Source: Algibacter sp. L3A6 (GTDB lineage Bacteria; Bacteroidota; Bacteroidia; Flavobacteriales; Flavobacteriaceae). From it: a DNA stretch of 64,000 nucleotides. The number at the start of each line of letters is the position of its first letter. Positions within the stretch are counted from its first letter, which is position 1. The position numbers were made by a program, and so were the translations under genes. The notes below the pieces were generated by a model. It saw only the letters and a list, made by a program, of their open reading frames with translations. It ran no database searches and was not told the origin of the DNA. Shown piece after piece: positions 1-8,404 of this stretch. Location: NCBI RefSeq assembly GCF_009796825.1, contig NZ_CP047030.1, positions 1,773,501-1,837,500 of the forward strand. Reading direction: 5' to 3'.

Positions 1-1
1 A

Positions 2-481
2 GGAACAAACTCACAACATGCCTTTTTTCAATTAATACATCAAGGTACTAAGTTGATACCTGCAGATTTTATTGGGTTTACTAAGTCTTTACATGGTAAC
101 CAAGATCATCAAGATAAATTAATGTCTAACTTTTTAGCGCAAACAGAAGCATTGCTAAATGGTAAAACAGAAGCAGAGGTTGTTGCAGAAGGAACAAGCG
201 AAGCCATAACACCGTTTAAAGTGTTTAAAGGTAATAAGCCAACGAATACTGTTTTTATAAATAAATTGTCGCCAGAAAGTTTAGGGAAACTTATCGCGAT
301 GTACGAACATAAAATATTTGTACAAGGAATTATTTGGAACATTTTTAGTTACGATCAATTCGGGGTAGAGTTAGGGAAGCAACTAGCATCTAAAATTTTA
401 CAAGAATTTAACGGGAGCGTTACAAATGCACATGACTCTTCTACTCAAAATTTATTGAATTATTATAAGCAATTTAAGTAA
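2..481 (+). CDS. pgi: Glucose-6-phosphate isomerase, C-terminal part (5' end outside window)
   Basis: Interconverts glucose-6-phosphate and fructose-6-phosphate in cytoplasmic glycolysis/gluconeogenesis. The frame is open from base 2, so the true start lies before the window; the internal ATG at 53 is not the start. The first visible residues carry the PGI family signature, GTNSQHAFFQLIHQGT followed by IPADFIG, including the conserved Gln-His. The C-terminus has DSSTQNLLNYYK, matching the usual DSSTNGLI..K end with its catalytic Lys region. About 159 of the usual ~550 residues are present. A hairpin terminator follows directly. Confidence 0.95.
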   Translation, partial: GTNSQHAFFQLIHQGTKLIPADFIGFTKSLHGNQDHQDKLMSNFLAQTEALLNGKTEAEVVAEGTSEAITPFKVFKGNKPTNTVFINKLSPESLGKLIAMYEHKIFVQGIIWNIFSYDQFGVELGKQLASKILQEFNGSVTNAHDSSTQNLLNYYKQFK

Positions 482-510
482 AAACGTAGAATATTCTTAT
501 AGAAAAAGTA

Positions 511-550
511 AAAACGCCTCAGTATTTTTAATGCTAGGGCGTTTTTTTTT
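511..550 (+). terminator. Rho-independent terminator after pgi
   Basis: AAAACGCC and GGCGTTTT pair as an 8-bp stem, extended by partially matching inner arms, and run into a T-tract. It lies 30 bp after the pgi stop. Confidence 0.8.
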
Positions 551-555
551 GTGTA

Positions 556-578
556 AATTGTTAAATTTGTTAACAATT
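556..578. promoter_or_regulatory. 9-bp inverted repeat upstream of the TonB receptor operon
   Basis: AATTGTTAA (556-564) and TTAACAATT (570-578) are perfect inverted arms around a 5-nt centre, ending just before the putative -33 region. The placement suits an operator, but AT-rich DNA yields such repeats by chance. Confidence 0.35.
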
Positions 579-586
579 ACTTAATA

Positions 587-613
587 TTGGAGCGCAATTT
601 ATCCGTACTTTTG
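587..613 (+). promoter_or_regulatory. Bacteroidota-type promoter for the 653 operon
   Basis: TACTTTTG (606-613) matches the -7 consensus TAnnTTTG, with TTG at 587-589 about 16 nt upstream as a -33 element. It leaves a leader of about 35 nt before the ATG. Confidence 0.6.
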
Positions 614-652
614 CACCGACTAATTTCAAATAATTAATACATAATTAAAATT

Positions 653-3196
653 ATGAAAAAAACAACAAATTATTTATTACTAACTGTGGCGCTGTTGTTC
701 AGTACAGTTATTATGGCACAAAGTACTATTACAGGTACGGTTTTGGAACAAGGTATCAATATGCCTCTTCCTGGTGCTAATGTTGTCGAGAAAGGTACGA
801 CCAACGGAGTTGTAACAGACTTTGATGGAAATTTCACTCTTAAAACAAAATCGAGTTCAGGTGAAATTATAATTACTTACGTAGGTTACACGTCTAAAAC
901 AATTTCTTTTTCTGGAGATTCATCTCTAAAAAATGTAACGTTAGAGCCTAGTCAAGTAGGTTTAGAAACAGTTCAAATTATTGCATCTGTGGCGGTTGAT
1001 AGAAAAACGCCTGTTGCTGTATCTACAGTAAAAGCAGCTGATATTGAGCTTAAATTAGGGACACAAGAGTTTCCTGAAATTTTAAAATCTACACCAGGTA
1101 TTTACACTACTAAAACAGGTGGTGGATATGGTGATGCTAAAACAAGAATTAGAGGTTTTCAATCTGAAAACGTTGCTGTTATGATTAATGGTATTCCTGT
1201 TAACGACATGGAAAACGGAGCTGTTTACTGGTCTAACTGGGCTGGTTTAGGTGATGTTACTTCAACTATGCAAGTGCAAAGAGGTTTAGGTGCTTCTAAA
1301 GTAGCTGTACCTTCTATTGGAGGAACAATTAATGTAATCACAAAAACAACAGATGTTGAAGAAGGTGGTAGTGTATTTACTTCTGTCGCTAACGATGGTT
1401 ACAAAAAATATGGTCTTACATACTCTACAGGTGTAAATGATAAAGGTTTTGCTGCAACAGTTTCTGCTGCTCAAACTAGTGGTAATGGTTATGTAGATGG
1501 AACAGAATTTACTGGTGTCTCATACTTTGTTAACTTATCTAAAGAAATAAACGATTTTCATAAACTTTCGTTTACAGCGTTTGGTTCTAAACAACATCAT
1601 GGTCAAAGACAAAACAGACAATTAATTTCTACTTTTGAAAACAGTGAAAGAGGTAGAAAATTTAATGCAGATTGGGGTTATAAAGATGGTCAAGTTTTAC
1701 ACCAAGAAGATAACTTTTACAACAAACCACAAATGTCTGTAAATCATTATTGGACATTAAGTGATAAAACGTCTATCTCAACTGTTGCTTATGCCTCTTT
1801 TGGTACTGGTGGTGGTGGTGGAACCGCTGGAGATAATAAATTTACTTTCGATAGTACAGGATATAGTGAATATAGAAATGGTCTTTACGGAACTATTGAT
1901 TTCGATAAAATTGTTGACGAAAATATTGCAAATGGAGCGAACGGTTCTACAACTGCTTTAAGAGCTTCTAGAAACGACCATAACTGGTACGGAGTGTTAT
2001 CAACTTTAAAAACAGATTTAACTGATGATATAGTTTTATTAACAGGTCTTGATTACAGAAACTACAAAGGAATACACTTTTCTGAAGTAACAGATTTATT
2101 AGGTGGTCAATATTTACAAGAAGATGATGATGTTGTAAACAACCCAAATCAAATACTTAAAGTTGGAGATAAAAGAAGTTATTATAACGATGGCTTAGTA
2201 GGTTGGTTAGGTGCTTTTGGACAAATAGAATATGATGTAAACGAAAACTTTAATACGTTTTTATCGGCAGCATTATCTAACACCTCTTACAAGAGAGTTG
2301 ATTATTTTAATTATTTAGATACAGATCCATTACAATCAACAGATCGTTATAATTTCTTAGGGTTTAGTACAAAAGGTGGTGCTAACTATAGATTAGATAA
2401 TAACCATAACGTATTTATGAATATTGGTTATTTTGAAAAAGCTGCTGATTTTGATGCTGTTTTTCAAGAATTTGATAATGAGCATATCAATGAGAATGCT
2501 GAAAATCAAAAAATATTTAGTTTTGAATTAGGATACGGTTTTAGAAGTGAAAAACTTACTGCTAACGTAAACGTATATAGAACAACTTGGAAAGATAGAA
2601 CGGAAACAGCATCTTTTCAACAGCCAGATGGTACAAATGCATTTGCTAATATTTTAGGTGTAAATGCAATTCATCAAGGTGTTGAGGTAGATTTTATTTA
2701 TAAAGCTACGGATAAATTAAATGTTACAGGTATGATGTCTTTAGGAGATTGGAGATGGGATAACAATGTAACAGATGTTCAAATTCTTGATGAAGATCAA
2801 AACTTAATCGAAACTGTAGATCTTTTCATAGAAGATTTACATGTTGGTGATGCTGCTCAAACAACATTAGCGTTAGGTTTAAACTACAAGTTAACTCCAG
2901 ATACAAGAGTAGTTCTAGATTATAATTATTTTGGAAACCTTTATGCAGATTTCGATCCTAGTGAAAGAGGAGAACCAGGTGATGATGCTTGGAAATTACC
3001 AGATTACGGATTGTTTGATGCTGTTGTAAGTCATGGTTTCAAATTTGGTCCTTTCGATGCTACTTTAACAGGTCGTATTAACAATGTGTTCGATACAGAA
3101 TACGTAACAGATGCTTTAGATGGTACTGCTGATACAGCACTAGTGTATTTCGGTACAGGTAGAACATTTAGTATTGGAGCAAAACTTAAATTTTAA
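653..3196 (+). CDS. TonB-dependent outer-membrane receptor
   Basis: Outer-membrane active transporter powered by the TonB complex; substrate unknown. An 847-aa protein with a signal peptide (about 1-22, IMA before Q), a carboxypeptidase D-like domain (about 24-97, with TITGTVLEQG and PLPGANV, then DFDGNFTL and YVGYTSKTI), a plug domain (about 115-230, TRIRGFQSENVAVMINGIPVND) and a 22-strand-type barrel ending in a terminal Phe (IGAKLKF). It is shorter than typical SusC proteins (~1000 aa). The next gene, 12 bp on, encodes a lipoprotein, so the two are probably a receptor/surface-lipoprotein pair in one transcript. Confidence 0.9.
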   Translation: MKKTTNYLLLTVALLFSTVIMAQSTITGTVLEQGINMPLPGANVVEKGTTNGVVTDFDGNFTLKTKSSSGEIIITYVGYTSKTISFSGDSSLKNVTLEPSQVGLETVQIIASVAVDRKTPVAVSTVKAADIELKLGTQEFPEILKSTPGIYTTKTGGGYGDAKTRIRGFQSENVAVMINGIPVNDMENGAVYWSNWAGLGDVTSTMQVQRGLGASKVAVPSIGGTINVITKTTDVEEGGSVFTSVANDGYKKYGLTYSTGVNDKGFAATVSAAQTSGNGYVDGTEFTGVSYFVNLSKEINDFHKLSFTAFGSKQHHGQRQNRQLISTFENSERGRKFNADWGYKDGQVLHQEDNFYNKPQMSVNHYWTLSDKTSISTVAYASFGTGGGGGTAGDNKFTFDSTGYSEYRNGLYGTIDFDKIVDENIANGANGSTTALRASRNDHNWYGVLSTLKTDLTDDIVLLTGLDYRNYKGIHFSEVTDLLGGQYLQEDDDVVNNPNQILKVGDKRSYYNDGLVGWLGAFGQIEYDVNENFNTFLSAALSNTSYKRVDYFNYLDTDPLQSTDRYNFLGFSTKGGANYRLDNNHNVFMNIGYFEKAADFDAVFQEFDNEHINENAENQKIFSFELGYGFRSEKLTANVNVYRTTWKDRTETASFQQPDGTNAFANILGVNAIHQGVEVDFIYKATDKLNVTGMMSLGDWRWDNNVTDVQILDEDQNLIETVDLFIEDLHVGDAAQTTLALGLNYKLTPDTRVVLDYNYFGNLYADFDPSERGEPGDDAWKLPDYGLFDAVVSHGFKFGPFDATLTGRINNVFDTEYVTDALDGTADTALVYFGTGRTFSIGAKLKF

Positions 3197-3208
3197 AAAA
3201 TATTCAAA

Positions 3209-4873
3209 ATGAAAAAAATAATATATTATTTATTAGTTCTAGGAGTAGTCTTTACAGGATGTAATCCTTTAGAAGATATTACTGATGATATTCAAGAGCG
3301 TGAAATAGAAGGTGTTGATTTTATTAAAGGTGTAGAGCAATATACTTTTACTGATGAGGATTATGAAACCTATGAAGGTGAATTAGATTCTATAGCTTAT
3401 TTTTTAAACCAAGATCTTGCCGATTTAGTTATTCCAGATTTCTTAGCAAATAAGTACCCTGTTTGGGGAGAAGGTTCTTTAGTAAATGTTGGATATAACC
3501 TTTATAGCCCTACGTTGCTTGAAACAATGAGTACTACCGAAACTTTAGCTGGTTTATCTGGTATCGAGGGATATTTAAGTTCAAATTATGAAACGGCTTC
3601 AAATGGAACATTTGTAGAGTTAACATATAATGCTGAGGTTTTAGCTTATGAATTATCTAGTGCTGATTTTGAAACTATTGGAGCTGCTTTAGCTGATAAA
3701 TACCCGAACCCTGCAGATAATGCTGCAAGTTATGGGAATTTTGGTAGATGGGATTCTAGTAGTTCTTATTGGTCTGATGATATGATATTAGAAGCAATGG
3801 ATGCGCTTTTAGCAGGTAAATATGCTGCTGGTCAAGTGGTTTCTGTTTCTTTCGCAACTTATGGACCTTCAAGCTCAGAATCTTTTACTTTACAATATGA
3901 TGGAAGTAAATTTATAGATTTAGGTTTTGAAGTCGTTGCTGAATCTGGAACAGAATATACGCTTTCAAGTACAGACTATGATGATATTATTGCTGGACTT
4001 ATAGGAGAAAACCCTGGGCCAGCAGGAAACTTAGATGCTTATGGTAGTATTGATGTAAGAGAGACAAGTGATAACTATTGGAGTCAAGAATTGATTTTAG
4101 AAGGTTTAAATCTTATTTTACCAACAGCTGCAGAAGGTGATATTTATGTGGTAACTTATACCATTTATAATGGATCGACTACGACTCAAGTTATGACTCT
4201 TAAATACGAATCTGGAGAATATGTTGTAAACCCAGCAATTATTACAGAAGTTACAACGATAGTTGCGAAAAACGATGGTGACTGGGTATTCCCTTATGTT
4301 TTCTCTAGTGCCGATTATGATTTGTTAGGTGAATCTTATGGTAACTTTGATTCAGGATCTATCTACAAATTAGAGATCTTCTTAAAGTCTTTATATCCTT
4401 ATGCTCAGGCTGGAGATGTTTCTACTGTTCAATATAGGTATTATAGTAGTGGTGCAACAACTACTAAATATGGATCTAGTGTTTTTGATGGTGATAAATG
4501 GTCTTTACCTCAAGATATAATTGAAACTTCATTCCAATATGGTTTTGAAGATGGTCAATGGGTTCCAGATAATACAATTAATTACTCATTACTAGCTGCA
4601 GACATTACTTTAATTTCTACTGCACTAATAGAAGATTATCCTGGGCCAGCAGATAACTTAGGGTACTTTAAAAGTTTTGATAGAAGAGATACTAGTGATA
4701 ACTACTGGGATGATGAGACACTATTAGAAGCTTTTAATGTTTTATTAAACGCAAGAGATTCTGGAGCAGAAGAAGGACAAAAATATGCTGTATCTTATGT
4801 AGCATATACAGGTGCTACGGTAACAGAAACTCAGTATGTAGTTAAAACTGATGGAGTTTGGGTATACCAATAA
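3209..4873 (+). CDS. Repeat-containing lipoprotein paired with the TonB receptor
   Basis: Not a family I can name. It has a lipoprotein signal peptide with lipobox FTGC (Cys18). The 554-aa mature part is built from four to five imperfect units of about 90-100 aa. The most regular units begin near residues 150, 250 and 460 and share a pattern of LSSxDxxxI, then YPGPAxN, then (S/T)SDNYWxDE followed by a conserved LE and YxVxYxxY. A unit near 360 is shortened. The gene follows the receptor by 12 bp and ends at a terminator, so the pair forms a two-gene operon. A cell-surface substrate-binding role, like SusD but unrelated in sequence, is an inference. Confidence 0.75.
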   Translation: MKKIIYYLLVLGVVFTGCNPLEDITDDIQEREIEGVDFIKGVEQYTFTDEDYETYEGELDSIAYFLNQDLADLVIPDFLANKYPVWGEGSLVNVGYNLYSPTLLETMSTTETLAGLSGIEGYLSSNYETASNGTFVELTYNAEVLAYELSSADFETIGAALADKYPNPADNAASYGNFGRWDSSSSYWSDDMILEAMDALLAGKYAAGQVVSVSFATYGPSSSESFTLQYDGSKFIDLGFEVVAESGTEYTLSSTDYDDIIAGLIGENPGPAGNLDAYGSIDVRETSDNYWSQELILEGLNLILPTAAEGDIYVVTYTIYNGSTTTQVMTLKYESGEYVVNPAIITEVTTIVAKNDGDWVFPYVFSSADYDLLGESYGNFDSGSIYKLEIFLKSLYPYAQAGDVSTVQYRYYSSGATTTKYGSSVFDGDKWSLPQDIIETSFQYGFEDGQWVPDNTINYSLLAADITLISTALIEDYPGPADNLGYFKSFDRRDTSDNYWDDETLLEAFNVLLNARDSGAEEGQKYAVSYVAYTGATVTETQYVVKTDGVWVYQ

Positions 4874-4900
4874 TAACCATACTTTAATTAAATAATAAGA

Positions 4901-4935
4901 AAAAACCTCTCACTTTATGTCAGAGGTTTTTTTTG
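4901..4935 (+). terminator. Terminator after the receptor/lipoprotein operon
   Basis: AAAACCTCT and AGAGGTTTT form a 9-bp stem with an 11-nt loop and an 8-T tail. It also shows that a possible TTG start at 4933 for the next gene, inside the T-tail, is not the real one. Confidence 0.9.
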
Positions 4936-4950
4936 CTAAACTTTTTTATT

Positions 4951-6552
4951 ATGAAATATTTATATCTATTTTTATTTGTAATGTTTTTTGCTTGTAGCGG
5001 AAGTGATGATAGTGCGGCTATAGAGCCACCTGTTGCAACTAATGATGCTGCAAGTACACCAGAAAACACACAAGTAATAATAAATGTGTTAAGTAATGAT
5101 GTACTTACAAATAGTGCGGAACTTACCGATTTCGATACAGTCTCTGCAGAAAATGGAGTTATTACAGAAATCTTAAATAAACTTATTTATACACCTGCTG
5201 ATAACTTTAGTGGCACAGATACGTTCACTTATACTATTTGTAATAGCTTAAGTACGCCAATTTGTGCAACAGGTACGGTTACGGTTACAGTTACGGATAA
5301 TGGCACTGCACTGGCTGTAGACGATGCTTTAGAAGTTTTAGAGAGTACAACTACTGTACTTGATGAGTTATTAGATAATGATACTATAGTAGACGGTGCG
5401 GAATATGAGTCTATAGACACAACTTTAACTAATGGAACTGTTGTTTTAAATGATGATGGTACAATCGGTTATACTGCTATGAATGGATTTGTTGGAGAAG
5501 ACACATTTACATATACCATATGTGATAATGATGTAAACCCAGAGTGTTCTACAGCTACTGTTACTATTACTGTTTTAGATGAAGGAACTCCTGAAGCGAG
5601 TGACGATAATTACTCTGTGGTTTTAGATTCTTCCTTAAATATCTTTAATGTTCTATCTAATGATGATATTATTGATGGTGCATTAATAACGGATACTGAT
5701 AATTCGTTGACACAAGGTGCTATTACTTTAAATTCAGATGGAACAATAAGCTATACACCTCAATCTGGTTTTGAAGGTACCGATACATTTACCTATACTA
5801 TTTGTGATAATGATGTGCCAACAGCGGAATGCTCAACAGCAACTGTTACAGTAACGGTTTTGAAATCTATAGATTTTAATATAGCTTCTAGTTTAGGCGA
5901 TTATTACGATGGTGTTATTTTTACAGAAGATGCCGATTTAATGTTCAATCAAATTTCTGCACATACGCAAGATATGCACACGGTAATATTAAGTTATACG
6001 CAACGACATGATTATTTATATAATGCCGATGCCGATTTATCAAATCAAGATAATGTAATTTTAATGTATACTGGCGAAAGTAGATATTGGGAAGAGTATA
6101 CTTCCGGAAATAATCCATATGCAACACAAACGTATAATACAGAACATATTTTTCCACAGTCTAGGTTAAGTTCGGATATAGCGGTTTCAGATTTACACCA
6201 TTTAAGATCTGCCGATGAAACTGTTAATAGCGATAGAAGTAACTATCCATATATCGATGGAAGCGGAACTAATAAATTAATTGGAGAAGCTTGGTATCCT
6301 GGTGATGACTGGCGTGGTGATGTTGCCCGAATGGTAATGTATTTAAACATTCGCTACGGAGAGGATTTTGATAAAGTTGGTGGTTTAGAGCTTTTTAAAG
6401 CATGGAATGTTGCCGATCCAGTATCAGCCTTCGAAGAGCAACGTAACAACGTAATTTATGCCGCACAAGGCAATAGAAACCCTTTTATTGATAATCCATA
6501 CATAGCCACTTTAATTTGGGGCGGTACGGCTGCAGAAAATAAATGGGAATAA
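4951..6552 (+). CDS. Lipoprotein endonuclease I (His-Me finger) with Ig-like repeats
   Basis: Predicted surface-anchored nuclease. The ATG at 4951 gives a lipoprotein signal (MKYLYLFLFVMFFAC, Cys15); the TTG at 4933 sits in a terminator. Residues ~25-300 hold three Ig/cadherin-like units, each ending in (G/E)DTFTYTIC and resembling the Big_9/VCBS type. The C-terminal ~230 residues match the endonuclease I family (EndA/Dns): YNTEHIFPQS supplies the catalytic His, followed by DLHHLR, NSDRSNYPY and ARMVMYLNIRYG. Family members cut DNA, and often RNA, without sequence specificity. It lies between two TonB-receptor/lipoprotein pairs, which suggests degradation of extracellular nucleic acid. Confidence 0.88.
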   Translation: MKYLYLFLFVMFFACSGSDDSAAIEPPVATNDAASTPENTQVIINVLSNDVLTNSAELTDFDTVSAENGVITEILNKLIYTPADNFSGTDTFTYTICNSLSTPICATGTVTVTVTDNGTALAVDDALEVLESTTTVLDELLDNDTIVDGAEYESIDTTLTNGTVVLNDDGTIGYTAMNGFVGEDTFTYTICDNDVNPECSTATVTITVLDEGTPEASDDNYSVVLDSSLNIFNVLSNDDIIDGALITDTDNSLTQGAITLNSDGTISYTPQSGFEGTDTFTYTICDNDVPTAECSTATVTVTVLKSIDFNIASSLGDYYDGVIFTEDADLMFNQISAHTQDMHTVILSYTQRHDYLYNADADLSNQDNVILMYTGESRYWEEYTSGNNPYATQTYNTEHIFPQSRLSSDIAVSDLHHLRSADETVNSDRSNYPYIDGSGTNKLIGEAWYPGDDWRGDVARMVMYLNIRYGEDFDKVGGLELFKAWNVADPVSAFEEQRNNVIYAAQGNRNPFIDNPYIATLIWGGTAAENKWE

Positions 6553-6579
6553 GAATTATTCTAATTTAGAAAAACTTTT

Positions 6580-6608
6580 AAACCGCTTCAATCGAAGCGG
6601 TTTTTTTG
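6580..6608 (+). terminator. Terminator after the endonuclease I gene
   Basis: AAACCGCTTC and GAAGCGGTTT form a perfect 10-bp stem with a 4-nt loop and a 7-T tail. Confidence 0.92.
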
Positions 6609-6622
6609 TGAATTATAATTAC

Positions 6623-6630
6623 TATTTTTG
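6623..6630 (+). promoter_or_regulatory. -7 box for the 6656 gene
   Basis: TATTTTTG matches TAnnTTTG, 25 nt before the ATG. No convincing -33 element is visible. Confidence 0.5.
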
Positions 6631-6655
6631 CATCTATAATTAAAACACCACATTC

Positions 6656-7090
6656 ATGTACAACATTATATTATCACTCCATTCCTATTGGGCATATTTA
6701 GTGCTTATCGTATTATTAATAGCTGCTGTAAGTGCTGTTATAAAAACAATAGGAGATAAAGAATATGAAAACAACGATTTTAGAAGATCGTTATTCACAT
6801 TAATAGTATCTCATATTCAATTATTAATTGGTATTGTATTATACTTTGTGTCACCAAAATTTTTGTTATGGGGAGAATTAGGCGGAAAAGTAATGAGTAA
6901 CTCTATGGCGAGATTATACCTTGTTGAGCACCCGTTTATAAATATTATCGCGGTGGCTTTAATTACAATTGGTTATTCAAAACATAAAAAGAAATTAACT
7001 TCAAAAGGAAAATTAAAAACAATAGCAATCTTTTATAGTATTGCGTTATTATTGTTTTTATCAAGAATTCCTTGGAGTACTTGGATGTAG
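6656..7090 (+). CDS. Small four-helix membrane protein, unknown function
   Basis: A 144-aa integral membrane protein with about four hydrophobic segments (roughly 10-28, 47-65, 90-106 and 123-138) separated by short charged loops. The first segment holds HSYWAYLVLIVLLIAAVSAV and the end reads SRIPWSTWM. Similar proteins in Flavobacteriaceae are usually left as hypothetical or loosely called cytochrome b-like. I see only scattered His residues and no haem-ligand pattern I would trust. It is monocistronic, with its own -7 box and a strong terminator. Confidence 0.75.
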   Translation: MYNIILSLHSYWAYLVLIVLLIAAVSAVIKTIGDKEYENNDFRRSLFTLIVSHIQLLIGIVLYFVSPKFLLWGELGGKVMSNSMARLYLVEHPFINIIAVALITIGYSKHKKKLTSKGKLKTIAIFYSIALLLFLSRIPWSTWM

Positions 7091-7121
7091 ATTAAAATTC
7101 TATCCAGAATAAAAAATAGTC

Positions 7122-7162
7122 AGACCTTTCAAGTTATTTAATTTGAAAGGTCTTTTTTTTTG
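7122..7162 (+). terminator. Terminator after the 6656 gene
   Basis: AGACCTTTCAA (7122-7132) and TTGAAAGGTCT (7143-7153) form a perfect 11-bp stem followed by T8. It is about 60 bp from the convergent gene ending at 7223. Confidence 0.92.
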
Positions 7163-7222
7163 AAATTTAAATCACTTGGGTCAGGCTAAGTAATAGAAGT
7201 CTGTTTTCTCACAACTTGATTT

Positions 7223-8404
7223 TCATTCTTCATCAACTTCCTTAATCAAATAAACATAAACGGGAAAGTGATCACTAAAGCCGTTATTAAAGCCATGATA
7301 ACCAAAGCTTCTTAACGGATAACCTTTGTAAGCACCAAGTTTAGTAATAATATAGTTTTTGTTATAAATACCAGCTTTATAAAATTGAAATGAAGTGTAA
7401 TCTTTTTCCAAAAACGGTTTTGTTACCATAATTTGATCGAATAGACTCCAAGAATCTCTATAGGCCGTTGTGCCCATACCATCTTTAAAGAAATTTATAT
7501 ATGGATTGTAAATACCTTTTAATGGAACTTTTTTCGTTGACTTGGCTTTTAAAATTTTTTTAACGCTAGCATTGTTTGGATTATCATTTAAATCACCCAT
7601 AATAAATACTTTTGCATATGGATCTATAGTTTGTAAAGAATCGACAAGGCGTTTACTTAATTTGGCAGCAGCCACACGTTTTGGTCTACTTTTAGCTTCA
7701 CCACCACGTCGGGATGGCCAATGATTTACAATAAGATGAATGGTTTCACCTTCCAGGTTTCCGCTTACCAATAATTGTTCTCGAGTATAAACGCGCTTAT
7801 TTGTTTCCGGATCATAAATTTTCAACTCATGAGAACTCGTGCTTATCGGCGTAAATGTATTTTTCTTGTAAAGCAATGCCACATCAATTCCGCGTACGTC
7901 TGTAGAGTTATAATGCACAATACCATAATCTACATCAACTAATAGCGAATCGTTTACTAAATCTTCTAAAACAGCTTTATTTTCAACTTCACAAACACCA
8001 ATAATACTTGGTGCGGTATTAGTAACATCTTTTCCTATATCGGCTAGAACTCGTGCCATATTTCTTATTTTTTTCTTGTAAACAGGACCTCTATTAGTTT
8101 TCAATTCCATCATTGGGCTGTATTCATCTAATTTGTTCGGGTCATTTATGGTATCAAATAAATTCTCTAAATTATAGAAAGCAACCGTATGAATTTTAAA
8201 TCTTTTATCCTGAGCATTTGTATTTAAAAAAGCTAATAAAAGCAATGATGTAAGCGCGAATTTTAAACAAATTTTCCTTTTAAATAAGAATGAAACTACA
8301 TGGGTTTTGTAGCTAAATTGAAATGTAACTGCTTGAAATTCTTTTAAGTATTTAACTGTCAATTGATTGTTTTTTATTATAATTGAAGTAATAAAGATAA
8401 GCAT
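7223..8404 (-). CDS. Exported endonuclease/exonuclease/phosphatase family protein
   Basis: Mg-dependent phosphodiesterase fold (DNase I/exonuclease III superfamily). Motifs in order: FYNLENLFD (Asn/Glu metal-binding region), GVCEVEN, GIDVALLY, NHWPSRRGG (His), MGDLNDNP (Asp/Asn) and FSDHFPVY (terminal Asp-His). A hydrophobic stretch, FALTSLLLLAFLNTNAQ, at about residues 49-65 looks like a signal peptide. The only in-frame ATG (8404) would put about 45 residues in front of it and would overlap the divergent receptor start in a CATG. The true start is therefore probably a non-ATG codon nearer the signal peptide and cannot be fixed here. It is paralogous to the protein at 13164-14135. Confidence 0.85.
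   Translation of the reverse strand: MLIFITSIIIKNNQLTVKYLKEFQAVTFQFSYKTHVVSFLFKRKICLKFALTSLLLLAFLNTNAQDKRFKIHTVAFYNLENLFDTINDPNKLDEYSPMMELKTNRGPVYKKKIRNMARVLADIGKDVTNTAPSIIGVCEVENKAVLEDLVNDSLLVDVDYGIVHYNSTDVRGIDVALLYKKNTFTPISTSSHELKIYDPETNKRVYTREQLLVSGNLEGETIHLIVNHWPSRRGGEAKSRPKRVAAAKLSKRLVDSLQTIDPYAKVFIMGDLNDNPNNASVKKILKAKSTKKVPLKGIYNPYINFFKDGMGTTAYRDSWSLFDQIMVTKPFLEKDYTSFQFYKAGIYNKNYIITKLGAYKGYPLRSFGYHGFNNGFSDHFPVYVYLIKEVDEE

Noticed and set aside
7223..8404. Pseudogene reading of the exported nuclease-fold gene because of its odd start
   Set aside because: All catalytic motifs and the full length are intact; only the start codon is unclear.
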